Assembly: GCA_016716475.1 (NCBI GenBank)
Contig: JADJWG010000004.1
Coordinates: forward strand, 620,001 to 684,000
DNA from: Phycisphaerales bacterium
GTDB taxonomy: Bacteria; Planctomycetota; Phycisphaerae; UBA1845; Fen-1342
Direction: 5' to 3'
Length of the DNA stretch: 64,000 nucleotides
Position numbers and translations under genes: made by a program. Positions 1 through 7,695 of this stretch are shown here, piece after piece. A model generated the notes under the pieces. That model saw nothing but the letters and a program-made list of their open reading frames with translations. It had not been told where the DNA came from and searched no databases. Position 1 is the first letter of the stretch, and every line of letters begins with the position of its first letter.

Positions 1-42
1 GATCTCAAAGCGCTGCCCTGAAACCTGGATTCCACTTCGCAC

Positions 43-100
43 GTACCGGGGTGCGGTACAAAGGGAATGTGCGGGCCGGTCGCCCAGAAGGGCGACCGGC
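43..100. terminator. Two adjacent hairpins at the left edge
   Basis: Positions 43-59 hold a 6-bp stem (GTACCG / CGGTAC) with a 5-base loop. Positions 75-100 hold a perfect 11-bp stem (GCCGGTCGCCC / GGGCGACCGGC) closed by a 4-base AGAA loop. They lie just downstream of the minus-strand TPR gene that ends at 174, so transcript termination for that gene is the likely role. Neither hairpin is followed by a T-run on either strand, so this is not a textbook intrinsic terminator. The rest of 1-173 shows no gene. Confidence 0.5.
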
Positions 101-173
101 TCGCGGCCGTTTCAAGGGGCGGCGCGGCTCTGGACACACTTCCAGAGTTGTTGCCGGCAGGTTTCTGGTGGTT

Positions 174-1322
174 TCAGTCGCCGAGCTGTTCCAGCCGGAT
201 TACGACGGGGCTATCCGGGCGCAGAGCCCGTAATCGCCGTGCGTACTCCCCGTACGGTTTGTCCGCGCCGCTGCGCCACGCCAACACAACCGCCACCTCA
301 AGACTCCGCAGGTCCTGGGGCGCTGTCTGTAGTGCTTGCTCGACCGTGGCAAGGCCAGCGGCCACATCACCGTCCCCCGCCAGACAGCAGGCCAGTAAGC
401 GCAGCGCGGCTACGTGCCTGCGGTCCTGTGCAAGTACGACGGCGAGGTGGGGGCGTGCTGCTGCAAAGAGGCCGGCACCGAAATACGCCTCGGCAAGACG
501 GAGACGCAGATGGGGTGCCGTGGGATCCGCCTGGGACAGGCCCTCGAGCAGTGGAATCGCTTCGGCGTACCGGCCCGCGTTGCAGAGGGCCTCGGCAAGA
601 CGCTCGGTGTGCTCTCGGTCGGCGGCGGGGTTGACGGCGGCCTGCTGCCAGGCGCCGACGGCGGACTGCCAGTCGCCGCGCTGCTCATGACATTCGGCGA
701 CGGCGGCGTGCCATGCAGCTTCCCAGCCAAAACGGTCCCGCTGCATGTGGAGTTCGGCGAGGGCGGCATCGGGCTGGCGCAGTTGAAGCTGAGTCTGCAC
801 CAGTGCGGCGAGATAAGACCATTCGTCCGGTGCGCCGCGCACCGCCCGCTGGTATTCGTCACGAGCCAGCTCCCAGCGTTGCTGCTGTTGCTGAATGATG
901 CCGCGCAGATAGGCACAGACCGCGGCCGACGGACCCTCTTCCGGATACTTTGCAAGCAGCTCCAGGGCTTCGACACTTCGGCCGGAGGCGAGCCAGATCC
1001 GGGCACGCAAAGCATAGAGCTCGACATCCTCGGGCGTCAGGCGCTGGGCCTCGGCGATGGTCCGCTCGGCAGCGACCAGGTTGCCGGCATCGACCTGGTC
1101 GGAAGCCATGCGGGCCTTAACTTGGGCGCGGGCGGTGTTCCAGTGGGCCTGGCCTTCATCGCGAGCGGTCGGCGGCAACTCGGTGCAGCCCAGCAGCAGC
1201 AGTGTGATCGGCAGGACGGCGAGTCGCCGGAGACGATTCGTGTAGAACCGGGCTGGTGGCGCTGCATACAGTGTGAGCACGGCATCCGAGTACATCAGGC
1301 GGCGTATGAGGGGTGTGGGCAT
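174..1322 (-). CDS. TPR-repeat lipoprotein
   Basis: A 382-residue protein built almost entirely of tetratricopeptide-like helix pairs (for example the stretches around AERTIAEAQRLTPEDVELYA and YAEAIPLLEGLSQADP). The N-terminus has a basic stretch, a hydrophobic segment and a lipobox ending LLLLGC, with Cys46 as the likely lipidated residue, so it should be anchored in the envelope. The N-region before the lipobox is long, and the true start may be Met10. It follows the secretin gene on the same strand after 88 bases and was probably co-transcribed with it. TPR lipoproteins often act as secretin pilotins or assembly factors (PilF/PilW type); that role here is inferred from the neighbour, not from a specific motif. 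Confidence 0.8.
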   Translation of the reverse strand: MPTPLIRRLMYSDAVLTLYAAPPARFYTNRLRRLAVLPITLLLLGCTELPPTARDEGQAHWNTARAQVKARMASDQVDAGNLVAAERTIAEAQRLTPEDVELYALRARIWLASGRSVEALELLAKYPEEGPSAAVCAYLRGIIQQQQQRWELARDEYQRAVRGAPDEWSYLAALVQTQLQLRQPDAALAELHMQRDRFGWEAAWHAAVAECHEQRGDWQSAVGAWQQAAVNPAADREHTERLAEALCNAGRYAEAIPLLEGLSQADPTAPHLRLRLAEAYFGAGLFAAARPHLAVVLAQDRRHVAALRLLACCLAGDGDVAAGLATVEQALQTAPQDLRSLEVAVVLAWRSGADKPYGEYARRLRALRPDSPVVIRLEQLGD

Positions 1323-1410
1323 GGGTACTCTCGATCAGCAATGACCCGTGGAGGGTTCAGAACTCGACCGCCCGGGCCGTGAAGGGCCGTGAAACCTGCG
1401 TGCGCAACCC

Positions 1411-3258
1411 TCAATTCCTTTGTTGCTCGCTCTCGGCATCTCCAAGCTCCACCGTCGGTGCGGCCGGCTGGGCCTCCGGCGGGCGATCGAAGGCGGTCGA
1501 CGGCGGGAGGCCGGGTGTACCGGTGCCCGCGATGAGATCGAGGATGAAAGTGCGCATGCGGGCACCGTCGGCGTCCCACTGGCGTTCGTCGAGGAGCCGC
1601 TCGCGTAGCTTGAGAGCTGGCAACAGTGTGGGCTGGTTGTGGATTGCCATCCGCGCGTTGAGCAGGGCGGCCGGTCGGTCGCCGCGCTCCAGTTGGGCGA
1701 GGGCTTCGTGCAGGTACGCCTGGGCCAGGCGCTCGCGGCCGCTGGCCAGCAGGCCGGCCCGCACGCCCACGCGCATGCGCTCGATGTCCTCGCGCAATAC
1801 ACGGAATTGGGCCTGTTCGGACGCGGTATCCTTCAACACATGGACCGTGAGCAGGATGATGACCTCTTCGCGCACAGTCTGATCGTTCCGGTTTCCGAAG
1901 AGGATGCCGCCGAACGGAATGTCCCCGAGCGCGGGGAGTTGCTGGCGGGAATTGACGGTACGCTCGCGGAAGAGTCCGCCGATGAGCACGGTGTTGCCGT
2001 CGTTGACCAGCAGGTCGGCGCGCGCTTCGGTGGTTTCCTCGAACGGCAGGTTCGAGGGATTCAGGCCGCCGTTGCTGTCCTTGGGGTGGACGGTGAGGCG
2101 CACCGTGCCGTCGTGGTTGATGAACGGCCGGAAGCGGATCTGTGTGCCGGTTTCGAGAAACTCAACCTTTTGCGTGGCGATCGTCTCGGTGACGATGGTG
2201 GTGATGTAGCCGTCGCGGCGGCCGACGATGACCTCGGCTTCCTGCTTGTTGAGGGCGGAGATCTTCGGATTCGCTACGACCACGACGTCCGTGACTTCTT
2301 CGAGTGCGCGGATAAAAGAGGCGATGTTGTTCTTGATGAGGCCGAAGGTGAAGCCACCGTCCGGCAGTGTGGCATTGAAGCTCGTGTTGATGTTGAAAGT
2401 GGTGTCCTGCAGACGGGGAGCCGGAGTGCGCCCCGTGGCCAGGTCGGCGGAGGCATTGCTGACACTCCCGACGTTCTCGAAGTCGACGCCACCTAGCATG
2501 TTGAAGTCGATACCGAACTGGTTCTGCTCCGTGAGCGTGGCCCGCAGGATCGTGGCCTCGATCAGCACCTGCGGTGGCCGGCGGTCAATATCAGCCAGCA
2601 CGCGTGCCACCTCGGTGAGCAGGTGCGGAGTGGCGGACACGACGAGGTAGTCCGTGCTCGCGCTGGGCGCGGGCGCTCCCGCCGCCGCCGTTGCTGTGCC
2701 GCCGCCGGTCTGTTGTCCACTGCTTTCGACGACCATCCCGTGCTCACCAACGACAGCACGGGCCGCGAGGGCCGCATCCGGGACGGTCACATATCGCAGA
2801 GGGAAGACCCGCGCCTCGGGGGGCGGGTGCAGCGCGGCGAGCTCATCCGCGGTACCGACGAAGATGGTGTTGTCCACCACATGGAACACGAACCGGTCGG
2901 GGGCCAGCACGGCGTCCAGCGCCTGCTCCAGGGTGACGCCGTAGAGGTTCGCCGAGACCTGCCCGCTCACGCTCTTGCTGGCGACGATGTTGGCTTGTGC
3001 CTCGTAGCTGAGCATTTCCAGGACAGCCGACAGGTCCGCCTGCCGGACATGCACGTCGAGCAGTCCGGTCGCGGCGCGGACGACGCGCGGCAGGCGGGTG
3101 CCATTGTTGCGCGGAGCCCCCTCGTCCGAGCTGCTCGCGGCAGGCGGAGCCGGCGGGGACTGGGCCGGAGTCACCGCCGGCTCGGCTGGCGGCTCGTCGC
3201 GCGCTTCCGCGGTCAGGCACCCGACCAGCAGCACGGTTGCCAGTACGACGTACGGCAT
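1411..3258 (-). CDS. Secretin (GspD/PilQ-like outer-membrane channel)
   Basis: This protein forms the gated outer-membrane ring of type II secretion or type IV pilus systems. From the preferred start (Met at 3258, 615 residues) it has a lipobox-like LLVGC at residues 10-14, a proline-rich linker, an STN/N0-like domain at about 60-135, an N1-like domain, and a secretin domain at about 225-475. The secretin core shows NPKISALNKQEAEVIVG, VNDGNTVLIGGL, LGDIPFGG and EEVIILLTVHVL. About 110 residues follow the core and look helical and TPR-like, which is unusual. In-frame upstream ATGs at 3300 and 3336 exist but would bury the signal sequence. It is transcribed divergently from the pseudopilin operon. 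No ATPase or inner-membrane platform gene lies in the window. Confidence 0.9.
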   Translation of the reverse strand: MPYVVLATVLLVGCLTAEARDEPPAEPAVTPAQSPPAPPAASSSDEGAPRNNGTRLPRVVRAATGLLDVHVRQADLSAVLEMLSYEAQANIVASKSVSGQVSANLYGVTLEQALDAVLAPDRFVFHVVDNTIFVGTADELAALHPPPEARVFPLRYVTVPDAALAARAVVGEHGMVVESSGQQTGGGTATAAAGAPAPSASTDYLVVSATPHLLTEVARVLADIDRRPPQVLIEATILRATLTEQNQFGIDFNMLGGVDFENVGSVSNASADLATGRTPAPRLQDTTFNINTSFNATLPDGGFTFGLIKNNIASFIRALEEVTDVVVVANPKISALNKQEAEVIVGRRDGYITTIVTETIATQKVEFLETGTQIRFRPFINHDGTVRLTVHPKDSNGGLNPSNLPFEETTEARADLLVNDGNTVLIGGLFRERTVNSRQQLPALGDIPFGGILFGNRNDQTVREEVIILLTVHVLKDTASEQAQFRVLREDIERMRVGVRAGLLASGRERLAQAYLHEALAQLERGDRPAALLNARMAIHNQPTLLPALKLRERLLDERQWDADGARMRTFILDLIAGTGTPGLPPSTAFDRPPEAQPAAPTVELGDAESEQQRN

Positions 3259-3565
3259 TCGTAGATTGGCACCACTAGACCACCACACGCGCAGCTCCAT
3301 CCAGGCCCTTGGCCGGACTTGCAGGTCACCCCGCACCGGCGGGCAGCGCAGGCGCTCCCGGCCGATATTGCGGACGTTGTGACCGCTGTTGCACCCCTCC
3401 CCATCGGAGGGGCGTTATCGGCGGGTTGAGAGAAACAGGGTCTGGCGGCGGTGCCCGCGCGGGTCTTTTCGGACGGGTTGCCAAAGGGGCATGCGGTTGT
3501 GGAAGTGCCGCAAGGATCCGGTCGATGGACCCGATGGGGAGCGCCGCGCCCCGTGGAGTCGGAGT
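3259..3565. promoter_or_regulatory. Divergent intergenic region, secretin / pseudopilin operon
   Basis: About 307 bases separate the secretin start from the first pseudopilin and must hold promoters for both directions. The only clear structure is a hairpin at 3394-3412 (CCCCTCC / GGAGGGG, 5-base loop). No convincing -35/-10 pair was found. A ribosome-binding GGAG at 3555-3558 stands 7 bases before the pseudopilin ATG at 3566. Confidence 0.5.
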
Positions 3566-4072
3566 ATGCGATCGAATCGGGACGAGGGTCGCAAAGTGGG
3601 ACCGCGCCGGCCGTGGAGTGGCTGTTCGCTCGGGTTCGCACTGCTTGAGATCTTGCTGGTAGTGGTGATCCTGGCGGTGATCGGTGGGCTCGCCCTTCCG
3701 CGGTTTCACAGCGCGCTGCAACGGCAGCGGGTCGAGGCGGCGGCACAGCGTGTAATCAGCGATCTTGACCTGGCGCAGCGGCAGGCACGGACGACCAACG
3801 CCGCCGTCACGGTGTTTTTTGACCCCCTGGGACCGCGGTATGCCGTGCAGGGATTGGCGCACCTGGACCGCGCCGGGGCCACCTACGCGGTGGACCTCGG
3901 GCAACAGCCCTACGAAGTCGGAATGAGTTTCTCGGCCAAGAACGGGGCGAATGCCGTGGTGTTTGACGGCTACGGGCAGCCGAGCGGTGATATGCGGATT
4001 GAACTCCGCGCGGGGGACGCCAAAGCGGTTGTCCTGCTTGACCCAACGACGGGTGCCGCCACACGGGAGTGA
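3566..4072 (+). CDS. Type IV prepilin-like protein, GspH/FimT class
   Basis: A 168-residue minor pseudopilin. After a basic leader of about 23 residues comes the prepilin cleavage motif SLG^FALLEILLVVV, with Gly before the cut and Glu at +5, followed by the hydrophobic N-terminal helix ending near ALPRF. The remaining ~120 residues would form the beta-rich periplasmic domain seen in GspH/FimT. The start at 3566 is chosen for its GGAG ribosome-binding site and because it gives a leader of normal length; an open frame continues upstream to 3389. It is the first gene of a five-gene plus-strand operon. It would be processed by a prepilin peptidase encoded elsewhere. Confidence 0.85.
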   Translation: MRSNRDEGRKVGPRRPWSGCSLGFALLEILLVVVILAVIGGLALPRFHSALQRQRVEAAAQRVISDLDLAQRQARTTNAAVTVFFDPLGPRYAVQGLAHLDRAGATYAVDLGQQPYEVGMSFSAKNGANAVVFDGYGQPSGDMRIELRAGDAKAVVLLDPTTGAATRE

Positions 4073-4078
4073 GGGCTG

Positions 4079-5164
4079 ATGCAGCGTGCGACCCGCCCAA
4101 TCCGACTCCGCGGCTTCACGCTCATGGAGCTGGTGGTCAGTCTGGCCGCGTCGGCCGTGCTGCTGGCTGGCATGGCCTCGGCGATCATGATTGCCTCGCG
4201 GGCACTGCCCGGGTCTGAGCAGGAACTGGATGCGGAGGTTCAAGCGCTGCTGGCGCTGGAACAACTCGCAACGGAGATTGCCGGCGCCATCGCAGTACCC
4301 GAACGCACGGCGCGGGCTCTGACACTGATCGTCCCGGACCGCAACGACGACAGCCATGACGAAGTGATCCGGTATACCTGGGACGGCCAGACGGGCAGCC
4401 CACTGCTGCGGACGTACAATGGCGGCAAAGCGCGCGCGGTGCTCACCCGCCTGGGGGCGTTCACGTTTCGTTATGAGGTTCAGACGATCCAGTTGGCGGA
4501 ACTGAGTCTCGAGGAGACCCAGTCCGCGGAACTGTCGCTGGCTGCGGTGGATACGACGCATTCCCTGGCGGATCAGGACATCGCAGTCAATCGCTGGCAT
4601 GGGCAGTTCTTTCGACCGACCTTTGCGGATGTGTCCAATGTCGAGTCGTGGCGACTGTCACGCATCTTTCTGCGGGTACGGCGTTCGGGCTGGGCCACCG
4701 GGGAGTCGTGGGTGGAGGCCTTCCGGGCTGATGCACAGAACCACCCGACAGGCGCTGTACTCGCGCGTGGGCGGCTGGAAGAGTACGGGCTCACGAGCAG
4801 TTTTGTGTGGCGGGAAGTGCCGCTCACCATGACGGCAGAACTCGCACCGTGGGAGGGCGTCTGCATCGTGGTACGCCCGCGTCTCAACTCCCCGACCGGC
4901 CGCTTGCGGTACACGACGCAGCAACAGGCCACCCCGGCCGTGACGCGGCTCTGGAGCGATACGGGGGGATACACTTGGCAGGCGTATTCGGGGGAGTCCC
5001 TGCTCTTCGTGGCGCGCGGTTGGGTGACGACCCTGGAACCAGCGGCTCCGACCACACGTCAAAAGCTGGTTCGCATTGGCGTGCTGGTGCAGTTGGAAGG
5101 GATGACCCGACCGGTCGTGGAGGTGGCATTTCCCTTGCTGAATCCGCCGGAGGTGGGGCCATGA
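4079..5164 (+). CDS. Type IV prepilin-like protein, GspJ/PilW class
   Basis: A 361-residue minor pseudopilin with the leader RLRG^FTLMELVVSLAASAVL: Gly before the cut, Phe at +1, Glu at +5, then a hydrophobic helix. It begins 6 bases after the stop of the preceding pseudopilin. It is much longer than a typical GspJ (about 200 residues), so the C-terminal ~150 residues are an extension of unknown function. That extension has several Trp and beta-like stretches (around 170-330), reminiscent of a carbohydrate-binding or jelly-roll fold, but no family motif was recognised. The last codons overlap the next gene by ATGA. Confidence 0.8.
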   Translation: MQRATRPIRLRGFTLMELVVSLAASAVLLAGMASAIMIASRALPGSEQELDAEVQALLALEQLATEIAGAIAVPERTARALTLIVPDRNDDSHDEVIRYTWDGQTGSPLLRTYNGGKARAVLTRLGAFTFRYEVQTIQLAELSLEETQSAELSLAAVDTTHSLADQDIAVNRWHGQFFRPTFADVSNVESWRLSRIFLRVRRSGWATGESWVEAFRADAQNHPTGAVLARGRLEEYGLTSSFVWREVPLTMTAELAPWEGVCIVVRPRLNSPTGRLRYTTQQQATPAVTRLWSDTGGYTWQAYSGESLLFVARGWVTTLEPAAPTTRQKLVRIGVLVQLEGMTRPVVEVAFPLLNPPEVGP

Positions 5165-5763
5165 CCGGGCTGGGGCGGCGCCGCGCGCTGAGCATGATTG
5201 AGGTGACGATCAGTGCCGCGATCGTGGGGGTCATGCTGGTGGCTGCGCTGCAGGCGGTGATGGTGGCGCGCGTGGGACAGTTCCGGATTGCGACCCACGC
5301 CCGCGGCGCGCTCCTGGCGCAGGACCTGCTCGCTGAAATCATGCGCTGTCCGTATGTCGAGCCCGGGGCGACCGTGGATTCGATCGGGCCGGACGCGGGC
5401 GAGACGGGCAGCACGCGGGCTGGTTTCGACGACCTGGATGACTACCACGGATGGACCGAATCACCCCCGCGGACCCGCACCGGTGAATCGCTCACTTGGG
5501 CGGTGGGGTACGAGCGGGTCGTTGAGGTGGTCTGGGTACGACCGGAGCCGGGATTTCCCGTGTCGGCCGACCCTACCGGACTCAAGCGGATCACGGTGAT
5601 GGTGCGTTATCTGGGGACCGATGTAGCTACCTTGGTAGCGCTGCGGTCAGCGGCCGGCGTGGCTCTCGGGGGCGCGGTCGCCGAGGCCGAGCCGGTAGTA
5701 CCGAATGACCCCGGACTACTTGAGATATTGCTGAAGGGGGCTGGGAGTCTGCTGGGCTTATGA
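5161..5763 (+). CDS. Type IV prepilin-like protein, GspI/PilV class
   Basis: A 200-residue minor pseudopilin starting at the ATGA overlap with the upstream stop, so translation is probably coupled. The leader reads GRRRA^LSMIEVTISAAIVG: Ala rather than Gly precedes the predicted cut, Leu is +1 and Glu is +5. Alanine is tolerated by some prepilin peptidases but is less common. The residues after the hydrophobic helix (ALLAQDLLAEIM) match the usual second helical part of GspI/PilV. The open frame extends upstream to 4807 inside the previous gene, but that part would destroy the leader. Confidence 0.8.
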   Translation: MTGLGRRRALSMIEVTISAAIVGVMLVAALQAVMVARVGQFRIATHARGALLAQDLLAEIMRCPYVEPGATVDSIGPDAGETGSTRAGFDDLDDYHGWTESPPRTRTGESLTWAVGYERVVEVVWVRPEPGFPVSADPTGLKRITVMVRYLGTDVATLVALRSAAGVALGGAVAEAEPVVPNDPGLLEILLKGAGSLLGL

Positions 5764-6959
5764 TGGGAGCCGGACACATGCGAAGGCGCCCGTCGGCGCA
5801 ACCTTCCCCGGCCACACGGCGGGCTACCGTGTATCTTGCCACGCTGGGGTGCGCCCTGCTGGTAACCCTGGCTGGCGTGTCAGCGGTGCTGGCGACCCGG
5901 GTGCGCCACCGCATGGTGGCGGCGGACACGGACCATGCAGCGACGCGCTACCTGGCGCAGTCCGGTGTTGATCTGGCACAATACATCATGGCGCTCAACC
6001 CGAACTGGCGGACGGAGTACGGAAGCGGAGTATGGTTCGAGGACGAGCCGATCGGTGCCGGGCTCCTCACATTGGTGGTCAGCGACCCGGGGGACGGCGA
6101 TGTCAGTGTCGGAATCTGCGATGCCGTTCTTGTACGTTCGACGGCACAACAGGGGGCGGCCCGTTTCAGTCTGGAGGTCATGCTGGTTGCGGATGCGGTC
6201 GGGCGCGACCCGCTTGCAGACGTGCTGGCCCGCATGGCCCCGCTGGCCTGGTGGCGCCTTGGCGAAACAGACGGCACACAGTCGGTCGACGCCGCCGGGA
6301 ATTTCGTCGGTCTGTATCGGAACGGTGTGCAGGTGGGCGCGCATGTGCCGCAGCGTTGTGATCGGGCTGCGTACTTCGACGGCGTCGATGATCTCGTAGA
6401 TATCCCGCACGCGCCGGAGTTCCTGCTCGATTCCGGAAGTGTGCACTTTTGGTTCATCACCGATGTGGCCACGGGGCCGCGCGGGCTGTGGACGAAAGAT
6501 GCCCAACTTTACGGTTCCGGCGGCCACTTCGGGATTTGGATCGACAATTCGCGGGTCCGCACGCGGATTCAAAGTCTGACAGCCAGCTACGAAATCGTAT
6601 CGGGGGTGGTGCCGACCAACACGTGGCATCAGGTGGTCGTTACCTTCGGCGACACGGGGCTGCGGCTCTATGTGAACGGTGTGCAAGTCGCATCCAACGC
6701 GTACAAGGGTGGCTGGGGTACTACTTCCGGTGGCAGCGGCAACACCGAACCGATCGGTATTGGCGTGAACACCAGTAATTCGCATGCCGGTGTGACTTCG
6801 GGCTGGGTCAATCCGTTCCGCGGCATGATCGACGAAGTCGCCTTGTTTGACCGGATCCTCACGGCCGCCGAGGTCGCGGCACTCTACCAGGCGGGTTCGA
6901 CGCACCCACCGCATACCTTGCGCACTGTCCCGGGTACGTGGACCCACGTCGTGCCCTGA
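5760..6959 (+). CDS. PilX/GspK-like pilus protein with C-terminal LamG domain
   Basis: A 399-residue protein starting in an ATGA overlap with the previous pseudopilin; Met7 at 5778, preceded by GGGAG with an 8-base spacer, is an equally good start. Residues ~20-50 form a hydrophobic segment (ATVYLATLGCALLVTLAGV), then RYLAQSGVDLAQYIMALN, a pattern seen in PilX/GspK. No clear G^FxxxE cleavage site is visible, which is common in that class. From about residue 165 (LAWWRLGETDGT) to 385 (VALFDRILTAAEVAALYQ) there is a complete concanavalin A-like LamG/jelly-roll domain. Its signature includes YFDGVDD, WHQVVVTF and LRLYVNGVQV. Such domains bind glycans or proteins, so this subunit may be an adhesive or substrate-binding pilus tip. 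That role is inference. Confidence 0.75.
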   Translation: MMGAGHMRRRPSAQPSPATRRATVYLATLGCALLVTLAGVSAVLATRVRHRMVAADTDHAATRYLAQSGVDLAQYIMALNPNWRTEYGSGVWFEDEPIGAGLLTLVVSDPGDGDVSVGICDAVLVRSTAQQGAARFSLEVMLVADAVGRDPLADVLARMAPLAWWRLGETDGTQSVDAAGNFVGLYRNGVQVGAHVPQRCDRAAYFDGVDDLVDIPHAPEFLLDSGSVHFWFITDVATGPRGLWTKDAQLYGSGGHFGIWIDNSRVRTRIQSLTASYEIVSGVVPTNTWHQVVVTFGDTGLRLYVNGVQVASNAYKGGWGTTSGGSGNTEPIGIGVNTSNSHAGVTSGWVNPFRGMIDEVALFDRILTAAEVAALYQAGSTHPPHTLRTVPGTWTHVVP

Positions 6960-7084
6960 GGACCGATAAGACCTGCTCATGTCAGCCGGGTACTGCGTCG
7001 CTTGCAGATTTTCGTCGTGGTTACACTCGGACACTCCAGCCGGCGGGGCCGCGGCGGCCGATAGGCAATCGCAGGAGTTGTGCC

Positions 7085-7351
7085 ATGAATCGAAGCAGAT
7101 TGACAAAAAGACACGGCGGCCGTTCAGGACACGTGGGCCGGGTGCTGACCGCCATGGCGACGGTGGGCCTGGGGCTCGGTGGTCTGACAGGGTGTGACGA
7201 CGCGACGAAGCAGCAGATGGGCGAAGTGTTCTTCAGTTCACTGGAGGAAGGCCTGACGACGATCCTCTCGGGTGCCGTCGCCGGGGTCTTCGCAGGGGTG
7301 TCTGATCGGCTGGGCACCGGAAGCGGTGACAGCACGACGCCATCCGATTAG
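7085..7351 (+). CDS. Small lipoprotein at the end of the pseudopilin operon
   Basis: An 88-residue protein with a clear AGGAG ribosome-binding site at 7073-7077, 7 bases before ATG. After a basic N-terminus it has a hydrophobic stretch ending GLTGCDDATKQQ, a good lipobox with Cys37. The mature part is about 50 residues: a helical piece (GEVFFSSLEEGLTTILSGAVAGVFAGV) rich in small residues, then a polar tail. I do not recognise a family. It lies 125 bases after the LamG pseudopilin on the same strand and may be a small envelope partner of that system. Confidence 0.65.
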   Translation: MNRSRLTKRHGGRSGHVGRVLTAMATVGLGLGGLTGCDDATKQQMGEVFFSSLEEGLTTILSGAVAGVFAGVSDRLGTGSGDSTTPSD

Positions 7352-7695
7352 TCGCAAAGCCGCGGCAGCCGCATGCTGGCGTGTGATACCGGGATTGCGG
7401 CCGAAGCAAGTGCCCCCATGCGTTGTGTGAGCTCTAAGTCACAGCGCGTCCCCACATCTCCTGCGCACTCATCCACTTGTACATAAACAGCCGGCATCCT
7501 CTCGCTCGGCGTTGGCGCTCCGTGCTGCGGAGTGAGCCGCGCGGCTGCTGATCCCAGGATAGCGGTCGGATGTGCATTCCAGCCGTGCGGCGTTGCCGCC
7601 GGTCGCGTGGACAGCTACGCTCCCAGAGGATGCGTCGGAAATGCCGGTCACGTGGTGGGCGGCCCGACCCCAGCTCGCAGGGAACCTACCGGGCG
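7352..7695. other. Intergenic region before the AAA ATPase gene
   Basis: These 344 bases hold no gene I can support. Small inverted repeats occur at about 7519-7535 (CTCCG / CGGAG) and 7587-7599 (GCGGC / GCCGC). Neither has a T-run. An open frame continues upstream of the AAA gene from 7570, but its sequence is Arg/Cys-rich and looks non-coding. Confidence 0.4.

Noticed and set aside
3326..7106. Long minus-strand open frames (424 and 408 codons) across the pseudopilin operon
   Set aside because: Antisense to four genes with prepilin leaders, ATGA overlaps and a LamG domain. Their products look like random G+C-rich translation.
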